A DNA stretch of 63,784 bases, taken from Bacillus sp. AFS029637 (GTDB lineage Bacteria; Bacillota; Bacilli; Bacillales; Bacillaceae_G). A model generated the notes under the pieces. The model worked only from the letters and a program-made list of their open reading frames with translations. It ran no database searches and was not told the DNA's origin. This document shows, piece by piece, positions 23,148-32,457 of this stretch. How positions within the stretch are numbered: position 1 is the first letter of the stretch; each line of letters starts with the position of its first letter. The DNA is taken from NCBI RefSeq assembly GCF_002584985.1, contig NZ_NUPZ01000032.1, forward strand, positions 1-63,784, written 5' to 3'. The position numbers and the translations under genes are program-made.

Positions 23148-24596
23148 ATGATGACGACGATGCCAAATTGGTTAAAGCAGCGTGCATTTTTAACACCAGA
23201 TCGCACTGCAATTGAAATAGAGGAAGAGAAAGTTACTTTTATGCAGCTGCATGAAAAAGTAGTATCTGTTTGTGCGCACCTCCCGCATGTAGGAGTGAAG
23301 CGTGGGCAAAAGGTGGCTGTTCTGATGAAAAATGGTATGGAGATGATTACAGTTATTCACGCCCTATCTTACGTAGGTGCAGTAGCTGTACTTTTAAATA
23401 CGCGTCTTTCAAGAGAAGAGCTACTTTGGCAAATGGATGATGCTGAAGTTGTTTGTTTAGTGACGGATCAACATTTTGATGCTAAAGATGTTCCCGTCTA
23501 TCCATTCGCCGAGGTGATGAATGGATCGAAGGCGGAAGCATCTATACAAGAAGAATTCGTTTTAGAAGAAGCGATGACAATTATTTATACGTCTGGGACG
23601 ACAGGAAAACCGAAAGGCGTTATTTTAACGTACGGAAATCACTGGGCAAGTGCAGTCGGTTCATCGTTTAACTTAGGACTTCGCGATGATGATTGCTGGT
23701 TAGCTTGTATGCCGATGTTCCACGTTGGCGGATTATCTCTTTTAATGAAAAATATTATGTACGGTATGCGTATTTTACTCGTTCCGAAATACGATGCTAA
23801 TTTTATTCATAAAGCACTTCAAACGAGGGGCGTTACGATTATTTCTGTCGTTTCTAAAATGTTAACTGATTTATTAGAGAGACTTGGAGAAGGGACATAT
23901 CCATCTTCTTTACGATGCATGTTACTTGGCGGAGGACCAGCGCCGAAACCGTTATTAGAAACGTGTGTAGAAAAAGGAATTCCTGTTTATCAAACGTACG
24001 GCATGACAGAAACATCATCGCAAATTTGTACGTTATCAGCAGATTACATGTTAACGAAAGTAGGGTCAGCTGGAAAGCCACTATTTCAGTGCCAACTTCG
24101 TATTGAAAAAGACGGTGTAGTAGTGCCGCCGTTTGCGGAAGGCGAAATCGTAGTAAAGGGACCAAACGTAACAGGCGGTTACTTTAACCGTGAAGATGCG
24201 ACGCGCGAGACTATTCAAAACGGATGGCTTCATACTGGTGACCTCGGTTATTTAGACGAAGAAGGATTTTTATACGTATTAGATCGCCGCAGCGATTTAA
24301 TTATTTCTGGCGGAGAAAATATATATCCGGCTCAAATTGAAGAAGTGTTGCTTTCTCATCCCGCGGTAGCGGAAGCTGGTGTTGTCGGTATGGGTGATGA
24401 AAGATGGGGACAAGTACCGGCTGCTTTTATTGTCAAAAGCGGAGAGGTAACAGAAGAAGAGATACTTCATTTTTGCGACGAGAAGTTAGCGAAATATAAA
24501 GTGCCGAAGAAAGCATGCTTCTTAGAGGAATTACCACGAAATGCTTCGAAGAAATTGTTAAGACGAGAGTTAAGACAATTAGTGGAGGAGATGTAA
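23148..24596 (+). CDS. menE: o-succinylbenzoate-CoA ligase
   Basis: A 482-residue adenylate-forming ligase that activates o-succinylbenzoate with CoA. The AMP-binding motif is [12 protein letters not shown], with YGMTETSS and the hinge [20 protein letters not shown], and the catalytic lysine region [13 protein letters not shown] at the end. AAAGGAGA sits 5 bp before the ATG at 23148; another ATG follows at once. The frame also opens at 23133, but that ATG precedes the ribosome-binding site. It may need its own promoter, because about 490 bp of repeat separate it from menB. Confidence 0.95.
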   Translation: MMTTMPNWLKQRAFLTPDRTAIEIEEEKVTFMQLHEKVVSVCAHLPHVGVKRGQKVAVLMKNGMEMITVIHALSYVGAVAVLLNTRLSREELLWQMDDAEVVCLVTDQHFDAKDVPVYPFAEVMNGSKAEASIQEEFVLEEAMTIIYTSGTTGKPKGVILTYGNHWASAVGSSFNLGLRDDDCWLACMPMFHVGGLSLLMKNIMYGMRILLVPKYDANFIHKALQTRGVTIISVVSKMLTDLLERLGEGTYPSSLRCMLLGGGPAPKPLLETCVEKGIPVYQTYGMTETSSQICTLSADYMLTKVGSAGKPLFQCQLRIEKDGVVVPPFAEGEIVVKGPNVTGGYFNREDATRETIQNGWLHTGDLGYLDEEGFLYVLDRRSDLIISGGENIYPAQIEEVLLSHPAVAEAGVVGMGDERWGQVPAAFIVKSGEVTEEEILHFCDEKLAKYKVPKKACFLEELPRNASKKLLRRELRQLVEEM

Positions 24597-25703
24597 GTGG
24601 AAATAAAAAAAGCGACCCTTTATATAACAGAAATGCCACTCGTCATCCCGTTTGCTGCAAGCTATGGGACTTATGAAAAACGTGAGAGTATCGTTATTGA
24701 ATTAGAAGATACGGACGGGTACATTGGATTTGGCGAAGTTGTTGCATTCTCTGAACCGTGGTATACGGAAGAAACAGTGAAGACAGCGCTACATGTACTT
24801 GAGGATTTTTTATTACCGGATTTATTGAAAGCTGAAATTTCTCATCCAAATGAAATACCAGATTTGTTCCAGTATATAAAGAGAAACCGAATGGCAAAAG
24901 CGGGAATGGAAGGAGCTGTTTGGGATTTATATGCAAAGCGTCAAAAGAAGTCATTAGCGACATTACTTGGGGGAACGAAGCCAAAAATTGAAGTTGGTGT
25001 TGTGATCGGGATCAATACGATTCCGGTTATGTTACAGCAAATAGAAAAGTACGCAGAAGAAGGATACGAGCGTTTTAAAGTAAAAATCAAGCCAGAGCAT
25101 GACTACGAGTTATTGAAAGAAATTCGTAAAGAGTTCCCGCACATCCCGTTAATGGCTGATGCAAATTCAGCGTATACATTAGCGGATGCGGAGAAGCTAA
25201 AACGACTAGATGAATTTCAATTAATGATGATTGAACAACCGTTAGCGGATCACGATTTTCTTGATCATGCACAGTTGCAAAAGAAAATTGAAACGCCGAT
25301 TTGTTTAGACGAAAGCATCCATAGTTTAGAAGATGCGCGCGTTGCAATTACGCTTGGCAGTTGCCAAATCGTGAATATTAAGCCAGGACGAGTGGGCGGA
25401 TTAACTGAGTCGGTTCAAATTCATAATTATTGTATGGAGCATAACATCCCCGTTTGGTGCGGCGGTATGGTGGAGATGGGGATTTCACGAGCGCAAAACG
25501 TTGCCCTCGCCTCGTTGCCGAATTTTACAATTCCAGGAGATATATCTGCTTCTAGTAGACATTGGGAGAAGGATATTATTTCGCCGGAAGTGATGCTTGA
25601 GGGCGGAAAAGTGATTGTACCGCAAAGTATGGATACTGAGTATGAAGTAGACCGCGGGAGACTGGCGGAAATAACGAAGCAACGGATTATTTTGGAGCGG
25701 TAG
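24597..25703 (+). CDS. menC: o-succinylbenzoate synthase
   Basis: A 368-residue enolase-superfamily dehydratase that makes o-succinylbenzoate from SHCHC. The catalytic lysines are in FKVKIKP and the metal ligands in MADANSAYT, MMIEQPL and CLDESIH. The GTG start follows the menE stop directly, with GGAGGAG 8 bp upstream, so the pair is translationally coupled. The same subfamily contains N-acylamino-acid racemases; the context supports MenC. Confidence 0.94.
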   Translation: MEIKKATLYITEMPLVIPFAASYGTYEKRESIVIELEDTDGYIGFGEVVAFSEPWYTEETVKTALHVLEDFLLPDLLKAEISHPNEIPDLFQYIKRNRMAKAGMEGAVWDLYAKRQKKSLATLLGGTKPKIEVGVVIGINTIPVMLQQIEKYAEEGYERFKVKIKPEHDYELLKEIRKEFPHIPLMADANSAYTLADAEKLKRLDEFQLMMIEQPLADHDFLDHAQLQKKIETPICLDESIHSLEDARVAITLGSCQIVNIKPGRVGGLTESVQIHNYCMEHNIPVWCGGMVEMGISRAQNVALASLPNFTIPGDISASSRHWEKDIISPEVMLEGGKVIVPQSMDTEYEVDRGRLAEITKQRIILER

Positions 25704-25717
25704 GGACTTCGTCGTTA

Positions 25718-25803
25718 ATTGTCGGTAAGTCGATATTCCTTGTCGAAACGTCGATATATTAAAAAAATCGTTGATATAATTTAACTTACGATCGATATAA
25801 TTC
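25718..25803. repeat. 41-bp dispersed repeat, copy 2
   Basis: Begins ATTGTCGGTAAGTCGATAT and carries CGTCGATATATT..AAAAATCGTTGATATAATTTAACTTACG, the same core as the copy at 2290. About two diverged units; the right inverted end is lost. Confidence 0.75.
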
Positions 25804-25810
25804 TATTTAT

Positions 25811-25840
25811 CAAGGCTACTCAAACGGGTAGCCTTTTCGT
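25811..25840 (+). terminator. terminator of menEC
   Basis: AAGGCTAC pairs with GTAGCCTT across an 8-nt loop and is followed by TTCG. The stem is strong but the T run is short. Confidence 0.65.
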
Positions 25841-25910
25841 ATTGTACAAATTGGATAGACTAGTTTACAATCGAGCATATAAAAATGGAACGAGAAACAG
25901 GGGGAGTAAA

Positions 25911-26609
25911 ATGAAGCACATTTCAATCTTGATAGCTGATGATGAGGCAGAAATTGCTGATTTAATTGAGATACATTTAGAAAAAGAAGGATATCATGTT
26001 GTGAAAGCAGCTGATGGAGAAGAGGCGATTCGAATTATTCAGTCTCAGCCAATCGACTTAGTTGTTTTAGATATTATGATGCCGAAAATGGATGGCTATG
26101 AGGTTACGCGTCAAATTCGCGCTAAATATCATATGCCAATCATTTTCTTAAGCGCGAAAACATCTGATTTCGATAAGGTGACAGGGCTTGTACTAGGTGC
26201 GGATGATTATATGACGAAGCCTTTTACACCAATTGAATTAGTTGCGCGTGTAAATGCACAACTGCGTAGATTTCTTACGCTAAATCAATCGAAAGTAGAA
26301 GAAAGTAAATCTGCTTTAGCAATAGGCGGAGTCGTTATTGATCCTGAGCGAAGAACAGTAAATGTGTACGGAGAACAAGTTGAATTAACACCGAAAGAGT
26401 TTGATATTTTATATTTATTAGCGAGTTACCCGAAGAAAGTGTACAATGTGGAAAATATTTTTCATCACGTATGGGCAGATGATTATTATGAAGGCGGAAA
26501 TACAGTGATGGTACATATTCGTACGTTGCGGAAAAAACTTGGGGAAGATAAAAGAAAGGATAAATTAATAAAAACAGTGTGGGGGGTAGGTTATACTTTT
26601 AATGGATAA
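25911..26609 (+). CDS. OmpR-family response regulator (VanR-like)
   Basis: A 232-residue response regulator with a receiver domain (acidic pair D10-D11, phospho-acceptor D54 in VVLDIMMP, K in MTKPF) and a winged-helix DNA-binding domain (about 132-230, TPKEFDILYLLASYPKKV). AGGGGGAG precedes the ATG at 25911, favoured over the open frame from 25842. It overlaps its kinase gene by 8 bp. With the VanY-type gene downstream, it likely governs cell-wall remodelling. Confidence 0.9.
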   Translation: MKHISILIADDEAEIADLIEIHLEKEGYHVVKAADGEEAIRIIQSQPIDLVVLDIMMPKMDGYEVTRQIRAKYHMPIIFLSAKTSDFDKVTGLVLGADDYMTKPFTPIELVARVNAQLRRFLTLNQSKVEESKSALAIGGVVIDPERRTVNVYGEQVELTPKEFDILYLLASYPKKVYNVENIFHHVWADDYYEGGNTVMVHIRTLRKKLGEDKRKDKLIKTVWGVGYTFNG

Positions 26610-27708
26610 AAAGATGAGAAGTTTTCGTTCGAAGATGGTTATGCTATTCGCGTTAAGTATGATATTAGCTGGTGGCGTAACATATATAATTTATGAAGGG
26701 TTACGGATTTATTATAAATCAGAAGTTCTTTATGAGGATCGTTTAGCCGAAGTGCGTTTTATGATAAGACAAATTGGGGATGTTAATTTCTTTTTAATTA
26801 TTTTCATCCCTCTATCCATTATGTTTTTCTTCTTTCTTACAAAACCGTATTTAAAATATTTTAATGAGATTTCAAGCGGGATCCATCATCTTGCGAATGG
26901 AGATTTTACAAATCAAGTGCGCGTTTCATCGAATGATGAGTTTGGATATATCGCACGTGAAATAAACGTAGCGAGTGAAAAATTAAAGGAAGCAGTGGAA
27001 CGAGGAGACTTTGCAGAAAGTAGTAAAGATCAGCTTATTGTTAACTTAGCTCATGATTTAAGAACACCGTTAACATCTGTTTTAGGTTATTTAGATTTAA
27101 TTCTTAAAGATGAGAATTTGACGAAGGAACAAATTGAACATTTTTCCAAGATTGCTTATACGAAATCACAAAGGCTGGAAAGTTTAATAGATGAGCTATT
27201 TGAAATTACACGTATGAATTATAGTATGTTGAAATTAAATAAACAACCGATTGATGTAGGTGAGCTGCTTATGCAGCTAGACGAAGAATTGTATCCGTCA
27301 CTAGAGAAACATCATTTAGAAGCTAGATTGAATATTGATCCCCATTTACCGATTAACGGTGATGGGAAATTACTAGCAAGGGTATTTGAAAATCTTTTAA
27401 CGAATGCGATTCGTTACGGATATGATGGACAGTTTGTTGATATGAACGGATATATGGACCAAGAAGAGGTAGTAGTACAAATTATCAATTACGGAGATAG
27501 CATTCCAGAAGATGATTTACCGTTTCTTTTTGATATGTTTTATACAGGTGATAAAGCGAGAACAGAGAACCGTGGCGGGACAGGTTTGGGACTATTTATT
27601 GCAAAAAATATCATCGAGCAACATAACGGGACAATCTCTGCTGAAAGTAATGTAGTTAGAACGATATTTGAAGTGAGATTGCCAAAAGATGAGAACTTAA
27701 CAATTTAA
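26602..27708 (+). CDS. sensor histidine kinase (VanS-like)
   Basis: A 368-residue membrane kinase. Two membrane helices lie at about 12-31 and 57-78, with a short outer loop of about 25 residues, then a HAMP domain (HHLANGDFTNQVRV). The phospho-acceptor is H151 in LAHDLRTPL, and the ATP-binding domain has NAIRYG, DMFYTGD and GGTGLGLFIAK. Its coding start overlaps the regulator stop. The very short sensor loop is unlike a ligand-binding periplasmic domain and may sense within the membrane. Confidence 0.9.
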   Translation: MDKKMRSFRSKMVMLFALSMILAGGVTYIIYEGLRIYYKSEVLYEDRLAEVRFMIRQIGDVNFFLIIFIPLSIMFFFFLTKPYLKYFNEISSGIHHLANGDFTNQVRVSSNDEFGYIAREINVASEKLKEAVERGDFAESSKDQLIVNLAHDLRTPLTSVLGYLDLILKDENLTKEQIEHFSKIAYTKSQRLESLIDELFEITRMNYSMLKLNKQPIDVGELLMQLDEELYPSLEKHHLEARLNIDPHLPINGDGKLLARVFENLLTNAIRYGYDGQFVDMNGYMDQEEVVVQIINYGDSIPEDDLPFLFDMFYTGDKARTENRGGTGLGLFIAKNIIEQHNGTISAESNVVRTIFEVRLPKDENLTI

Positions 27709-27790
27709 TAAAAATTTAAACTTTACCCCACTTTTTATTTTAATAGTTTTTTCTATTCTATACGTAAGTTACGTTAAGGAGGAACTAGAA

Positions 27791-28651
27791 ATGAAAAAGT
27801 GGGTATTTGTTTTTCTTTTTATAGCATGCACAGTATGTGTAGGCTTTTATATATCACCGTTATTTCAAAAGAAAATTGATGTGAAAATCGGCGGGAAAGA
27901 TAGTACGGTAAAGGCTGTAAATACGGAAAAGATAGAGATTACAGAAGAACAAATTTATAAAGGGGATCTATTATTAGTTAACAAAGATTACCCAGTAAAA
28001 AAAGATAGTATCAGGTCTGATATTATAAATGTAAATCATAATAGTGAATTAGTAAGAGGCTATGTAATATTTGATAGAAACCTTCGTTTATCAAAGGATG
28101 TTGTGAAAAAGTTTTTGAACGTTGTCGATGCAGCTGGGAAAGATGGAATACAGCATTTCTTAATGAGTAGCGGGTATCGAAATTTTAAAGAACAAAGTAA
28201 ATTATATAAAGAAAGGGGATCTGATTATGCACTCCCAGCAGGATACAGTGAGCATAATTTAGGGTTATCACTGGACGTTGGGTCTACTCAAATGAAAATG
28301 GAGAAAGCTCCTGAAGGAAAATGGATTGAAGAGAACGTGTGGAAGCACGGCTTTGTATTACGCTATCCGAAAAATAAAAGTAACATTACAGGCATACAAT
28401 ATGAGCCTTGGCACATTCGTTATGTCGGCTTACCACATAGCGCAATTATGCAAAAGAAGAAAATTACGTTAGAGGAATATTTGGACTTCTTAAAAGAGAA
28501 AAAAGAAATTTCAACGAATGTAGAAGGTAAGAAATACACGGTTTCTTATCATAAAGTTTCTGGGAACATGAAAGTGAATGTTCCAGTAAATAAGCAGTAT
28601 GAAATTTCGGGGAACAATATGGACGGGGTTATTGTGACGGTTCAGGAATAG
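27791..28651 (+). CDS. VanY-type D-Ala-D-Ala carboxypeptidase
   Basis: A 286-residue zinc carboxypeptidase with an N-terminal membrane anchor or signal segment (about 4-24). The zinc ligands of the VanY/peptidase M15 fold are visible: H155 and D162 in SEHNLGLSLD and H208 in EPWH, with catalytic E205; SGYR at 127-130 is the conserved arginine site. A C-terminal domain of about 60 residues follows. AAGGAGG precedes the ATG, 82 bp after the kinase. Trimming of peptidoglycan pentapeptides is the inferred role. Confidence 0.88.
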   Translation: MKKWVFVFLFIACTVCVGFYISPLFQKKIDVKIGGKDSTVKAVNTEKIEITEEQIYKGDLLLVNKDYPVKKDSIRSDIINVNHNSELVRGYVIFDRNLRLSKDVVKKFLNVVDAAGKDGIQHFLMSSGYRNFKEQSKLYKERGSDYALPAGYSEHNLGLSLDVGSTQMKMEKAPEGKWIEENVWKHGFVLRYPKNKSNITGIQYEPWHIRYVGLPHSAIMQKKKITLEEYLDFLKEKKEISTNVEGKKYTVSYHKVSGNMKVNVPVNKQYEISGNNMDGVIVTVQE

Positions 28652-28798
28652 TGAAAAAATATCTGAGGTAGATAGATTGTTGTATTCTACACTACATATT
28701 ATTAATAATTACCTCAAGATATTGTTAGATGGATGCTAGTATGTTTAAAGTTCATTTTATCCCGCTATTTGTGGATATTCCGATTGGTGAGGGCTAAT

Positions 28799-28827
28799 AA
28801 TCAGTGGAGGATGAATCCCCGCTGATT
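28799..28827. repeat. short hairpin repeat, copy 2
   Basis: AATCAGTGGAGGA-TGAA-TCCCCGCTGATT, then AAAGTTT, is the same element as at 8476 with compensated arms. The apparent start of the pfkB-like frame lies in it. Confidence 0.65.
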
Positions 28828-29124
28828 AAAGTTTCACTTTATTTAAGGGGAGACCATGTATACCCCATACATCGGTTATTTAGCTTGATAGACATTGTAG
28901 TTGAAAATAATAAAATCGCTGAGGTGACGAAAGCTGGTGCTGGGGATACTTATACGAGCGGGGTTATTCATGGCGAGATAGAAGAGTTTGCACCAGAGAA
29001 AGCTGTTTCATTTGCGTCAGCAACTGGAATGCTTGCACATACAATCGTCGGTGATACGCCAATGTCATCAGAGAAAGATATACTTCGGGCAATGATGGCA
29101 TCAGTAGGTGATGTAGAAAGGTAG
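28804..29124 (+). pseudogene. 3' remnant of a PfkB-family sugar kinase gene
   Basis: The frame encodes 106 residues, of which about 34-106 look like the end of a PfkB/ribokinase-family kinase: KAGAGDTYTSG holds the anion-hole and catalytic-aspartate motif, and EKAVSFASATGMLAHT is the usual final helix. The first 30 or so codons run through the hairpin repeat and match nothing. About 200 N-terminal residues including the sugar-binding half are missing, so this is a decayed gene, perhaps truncated at the repeat. Confidence 0.75.
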
Positions 29125-29135
29125 TGGGTGTAACG

Positions 29136-29358
29136 GTGAACGTAACGAGGTATACATTTAGAAAACTTTAGAGATGAAGTTGGCGAAGTAATTGAATATA
29201 GTGAAGGCTACTACAATACAGAAATGCAGCATTATGTAGTGAATTACGATAAAGAGGAAGCAAATGCTTCCTCTTTTTTTGCGGAAATCTATAGGAAAGG
29301 AGTATCGATTTTTACTTTTACGAATGAAGCTCAATTTCTAAAACAAGCCCGTTTTTAG
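29136..29358 (+). pseudogene. probable frameshifted small gene, unknown family
   Basis: A GTG at 29136 opens VNVTRYTFRKL and stops at once, while a second frame continues HLENFRDEVGEVIEYSEG, then NTEMQHYVVNYDKEEA, and stays open to 29358. The second frame has no start codon. The two segments could be one small gene broken by a single-base change near 29155. A strong hairpin terminator at 29251-29280 lies inside the second frame. I recognise no family; it could also be non-coding. Confidence 0.3.
29251..29280 (+). terminator. intrinsic terminator
   Basis: AAAGAGGAAGCA-AA-TGCTTCCTCTTT followed by T5 is a strong hairpin that closes transcription from the gene debris upstream. Confidence 0.8.
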
Positions 29359-29463
29359 ATGAGCCAAGCTTCCTATTCGCCCTGAAAACATAATATAAAT
29401 GGAATCCCCTCATTTAGAGCAAGGTGAACTTGTTATGAATGATACTAAAGGAGGAATAGAGTA

Positions 29464-29655
29464 ATGAGCGAAAAGTGTGAACACAGACATGATGATTGTC
29501 ACCGTAGACATGGTTGTGGAGGCGGTTTTGCGCTTCTAATCGTATTGTTTATTTTATTAATCATTATCGGTGCTAGCTGCTTCGGCGGTGGCGGTGGTTG
29601 TGGTTACGGCGGTTATGGTGGATATGGCGGCGGCTATGGTGGATACTGCTGCTAA
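29464..29655 (+). CDS. YjcZ-family sporulation peptide
   Basis: A 63-residue peptide with a His/Cys-rich start (CEHRHDDCHRRHGCGG), the YjcZ-family membrane helix GFALLIVLFILLIIIGASCF (residues 21-40) and a Gly/Tyr/Cys-rich tail of GGYGG repeats. Members of this family are small sporulation or spore-coat-associated peptides. AAAGGAGG precedes the ATG and a terminator follows. Confidence 0.85.
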   Translation: MSEKCEHRHDDCHRRHGCGGGFALLIVLFILLIIIGASCFGGGGGCGYGGYGGYGGGYGGYCC

Positions 29656-29670
29656 TTATTAAAAACTATT

Positions 29671-29708
29671 GAAAATGGCTTTGTGCGTATTGCACAAGGC
29701 CATTTTAT
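29671..29708 (+). terminator. terminator after the YjcZ-type gene
   Basis: AAAATGGCTTTGTGC pairs with GCACAAGGCCATTTT (one T-G pair), then TATT. The arms also serve the convergent permease gene. Confidence 0.82.
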
Positions 29709-31688
29709 TCATATTTTTATATGCTGTGATAATTTATTAATGTACAGAGAACGGATTAAGAAGAAGAAAATAATCTCGATAATCCCGAACAAAGTAAGTA
29801 TAATCACTAATTCCTTTAATAAAGAGAAAGAGAACATGCTTTGTAAAAACTGAATCGCAAATATTGTATGAACACCAGCAACGATATAAGGAATGAAAAA
29901 TAAAATTCCTAATTGAATCGTTGCAGAACGAAACATTTCCGATTCTGTTAAGCCAAGTTTTGTAATTGTAATGTACTTTTGTTTTTCAGTCGTTAAATCA
30001 TTATACATACGGAAGTATAAAACACTAGCTGCCCCGATAAAGAACATAAAGCCAAGAAATGTCCAAATAAAGAAAGTAGCAATTGAATTTCCTTTACTGT
30101 AGTTTAGATAATCAGTAGCTGTATGAATATTAAATGGAGTGTTAGGAGCCGATTCTATATCTTTATATGCCTTATAGAAGCTATCCGCATCATTACTAAT
30201 ATGTTTTAACATATTTTTTGTCGGAACAATTGCATCTTCCCAGTTTTCAACGAAGTAGTTATAAACTGTGGTCGTTTCAATATGAGGAATCACATTATTA
30301 AATGCATAATCTTGTACAACAATTATATGTGGGAATGCATAGGCTGGTTCGATCCCTTTATTAATAAATCCTTTAATATGAAATTCTTTTTTATTTGATC
30401 CGAGTGTAATTGTATTTTGTTTTGCAAATGGATTGGATACAAGGTTTAATAGTTCTGGCGAGTACCGAGAAATAATATAAACTTGTGTAGAATCAAGGGT
30501 TATTTCCGGCCTCTGTAATTGTTTCGCAAGTGTGTTATAGTCACTCATTTTCATAAGAGTAATGTCTTCTTTTAAAGCTGTATCTTGTAACACTGTGAAC
30601 TTATGCTTATTGTATTGAAAATTAGCATTTGTAAGCTCCGTTTCAATTGTAGTAATGTGCTTTTGTTCAAATGAATTTTCACCTTTGGACGTATAGGTGA
30701 AGGGGAAAGGATATCGTTCTAATGTCGATGCTTTCGTATTATTATTAGCAGCAAATAGCCCAATGATAATTGTGAATGCAAGTGCTGACAACATAGAAAC
30801 GATAAAGAGCACATTAATATTACTACGCGTACGGCTAGCTAAATCTGAAATCCATAACATGTTTATTTGTTTCATATAAAACTTTCTCCGCTTTTTTAAG
30901 ATAAAGATAAAGAGGAGAAATGTTTGTGAAAAGAATAAATATGTCCCGACTACTACGAGCGGTAAAATAGATAATATAATAAAGGCTACCGATCCATTCC
31001 GTACATTTTTTTCTGTTACGTAGCCTTGCGGATAACCAGCAATATAATAGCACAGTCCTAAACAAATTAAGGCAAATAATGAAATGAGTATAGACGGCCT
31101 TTTTTCGTCTTTTTCATTTTTATTATTTTTAATTAATCGAGTTGTTTTACGAGTACGAATGAACATCGGTGTAAATGTAGAAACGATGAAAAATAAAATA
31201 ATAAATGTTACTGTTGTAACGATAATTGCTTCTGTTGGCCAATATAAATAGAGGCCTTTAGCATTTGTTAATTTAGAAGTAACGAGTAAGAAAAGGTTAG
31301 AAAATACAAGCCCGCCTTGAATACCAGCAAAAATAGCGAGCATTCCGATAATCATATTTTCAGTAAACAAAAGACGTTTTAATTGTTTTTGAGATATACC
31401 GAGAACAGTTAAAACGCCAAATTGCTGTTTCCGGACATTTAAAAATGTTCCAATAGAATATAAGAGAAAGAAGAACGAGAACAAAACGATAACAAACTGT
31501 GCCATGCCAGCTAAGTTCATGAGAGGGTCTTGTTCATGTGATTGATTCATAATTTGTAACTGTGGGTGATATGCGTATACAGTAAATGAAAAGAAAACCA
31601 TGATAGCAAACGCACTACTTACAAAGTAGGCGAAATATGCTTTCGAATTACGCGAGACATTTTTAAATGCGAATTGCCAAAATGTCAT
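29709..31688 (-). CDS. Bce-type ABC transporter permease, paralogue 1
   Basis: A 659-residue permease of the BceB/FtsX-like class, which with a BceA-type ATPase removes or senses cell-wall-active peptide antibiotics. It starts WQFAFKNVSRNSKAYFAYFVSSAF, a signature shared by all three paralogues here. FtsX-like segments lie at about 50-175, and a large extracellular domain of about 200 residues (roughly 310-510) precedes the last membrane helices. Its ATG overlaps the stop of the ATPase gene by 4 bp, so this paralogue is translationally coupled to the ATPase. Confidence 0.9.
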   Translation of the reverse strand: MTFWQFAFKNVSRNSKAYFAYFVSSAFAIMVFFSFTVYAYHPQLQIMNQSHEQDPLMNLAGMAQFVIVLFSFFFLLYSIGTFLNVRKQQFGVLTVLGISQKQLKRLLFTENMIIGMLAIFAGIQGGLVFSNLFLLVTSKLTNAKGLYLYWPTEAIIVTTVTFIILFFIVSTFTPMFIRTRKTTRLIKNNKNEKDEKRPSILISLFALICLGLCYYIAGYPQGYVTEKNVRNGSVAFIILSILPLVVVGTYLFFSQTFLLFIFILKKRRKFYMKQINMLWISDLASRTRSNINVLFIVSMLSALAFTIIIGLFAANNNTKASTLERYPFPFTYTSKGENSFEQKHITTIETELTNANFQYNKHKFTVLQDTALKEDITLMKMSDYNTLAKQLQRPEITLDSTQVYIISRYSPELLNLVSNPFAKQNTITLGSNKKEFHIKGFINKGIEPAYAFPHIIVVQDYAFNNVIPHIETTTVYNYFVENWEDAIVPTKNMLKHISNDADSFYKAYKDIESAPNTPFNIHTATDYLNYSKGNSIATFFIWTFLGFMFFIGAASVLYFRMYNDLTTEKQKYITITKLGLTESEMFRSATIQLGILFFIPYIVAGVHTIFAIQFLQSMFSFSLLKELVIILTLFGIIEIIFFFLIRSLYINKLSQHIKI

Positions 31689-32437
31689 CCACGTCTTCCT
31701 CCTAATAAGGCTAAAACATCTAATATTTCTTGATAAAATTTCTCACGGTACAATCCGCGGTGTAGTTCATTGTAAAGTTCTCCATCTTTAATGAAAATAA
31801 CACGGTTACAATAACTTGCTGCAAATGGATCGTGTGTAACCATTAAAATTGTTGCATCTTCTTCTTTGTTTAACTTCGTAAATAGCTCCATTACATCGAT
31901 GGCTGCTTTTGAGTCCAAGTTTCCTGTCGGTTCATCAGCTAGTAAAAGAGACGGATGATGAATAACAGCACGTGCTACTGCAGTACGCTGTGCTTGTCCT
32001 CCTGATACTTCAAAGATACGCTTGTCTAAAATATGATCAATTCCAAGTTTTTTTGAAATGTTATCAAGCTTTTCATCCATTTCTTTTAATGGAACATTAT
32101 CTAATGTTAAAGGTAGTACGATATTTTCACCGATTGTTAGTGTATCTAGTAGGTTAAAGTTTTGGAAAACAAATCCTAATTCTTGGCGACGGAAAATAGC
32201 TAACTTCTCTCTACGAAATGTGTGCGGTTTTTTTCCGTTAATAACGACATCACCAGAAGTAGGAGAATCAATTGTAGAAATAACGTTTAAAAACGTAGAT
32301 TTACCGCTACCAGATGGCCCCATAATCGCAACGAATTCACCTTTATCTACGTGTAAATTTATATTTTTTAAAGCAGTATGAGGGACCTTCCCCTCATACA
32401 CTTTTGAGACGTTTTTAATGTGTAATACTTCTTCCAT
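31685..32437 (-). CDS. Bce-type ABC transporter ATPase
   Basis: A 250-residue ATPase with Walker A GPSGSGKST (40-48), Q-loop FQNFNLLDTL, signature VSGGQAQR, Walker B LLLADEPTG and switch H in MVTHD. The ATG at 32437 has AAAGGTG 6 bp upstream; an in-frame GTG three codons earlier is part of that ribosome-binding site. It is the only ATPase in the module and must serve all three permeases, or two of them borrow one from elsewhere, such as the pair at 43 kb. Confidence 0.93.
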   Translation of the reverse strand: MEEVLHIKNVSKVYEGKVPHTALKNINLHVDKGEFVAIMGPSGSGKSTFLNVISTIDSPTSGDVVINGKKPHTFRREKLAIFRRQELGFVFQNFNLLDTLTIGENIVLPLTLDNVPLKEMDEKLDNISKKLGIDHILDKRIFEVSGGQAQRTAVARAVIHHPSLLLADEPTGNLDSKAAIDVMELFTKLNKEEDATILMVTHDPFAASYCNRVIFIKDGELYNELHRGLYREKFYQEILDVLALLGGRRG

Positions 32438-32457
32438 AGTAATCACCTTTCTATTTT

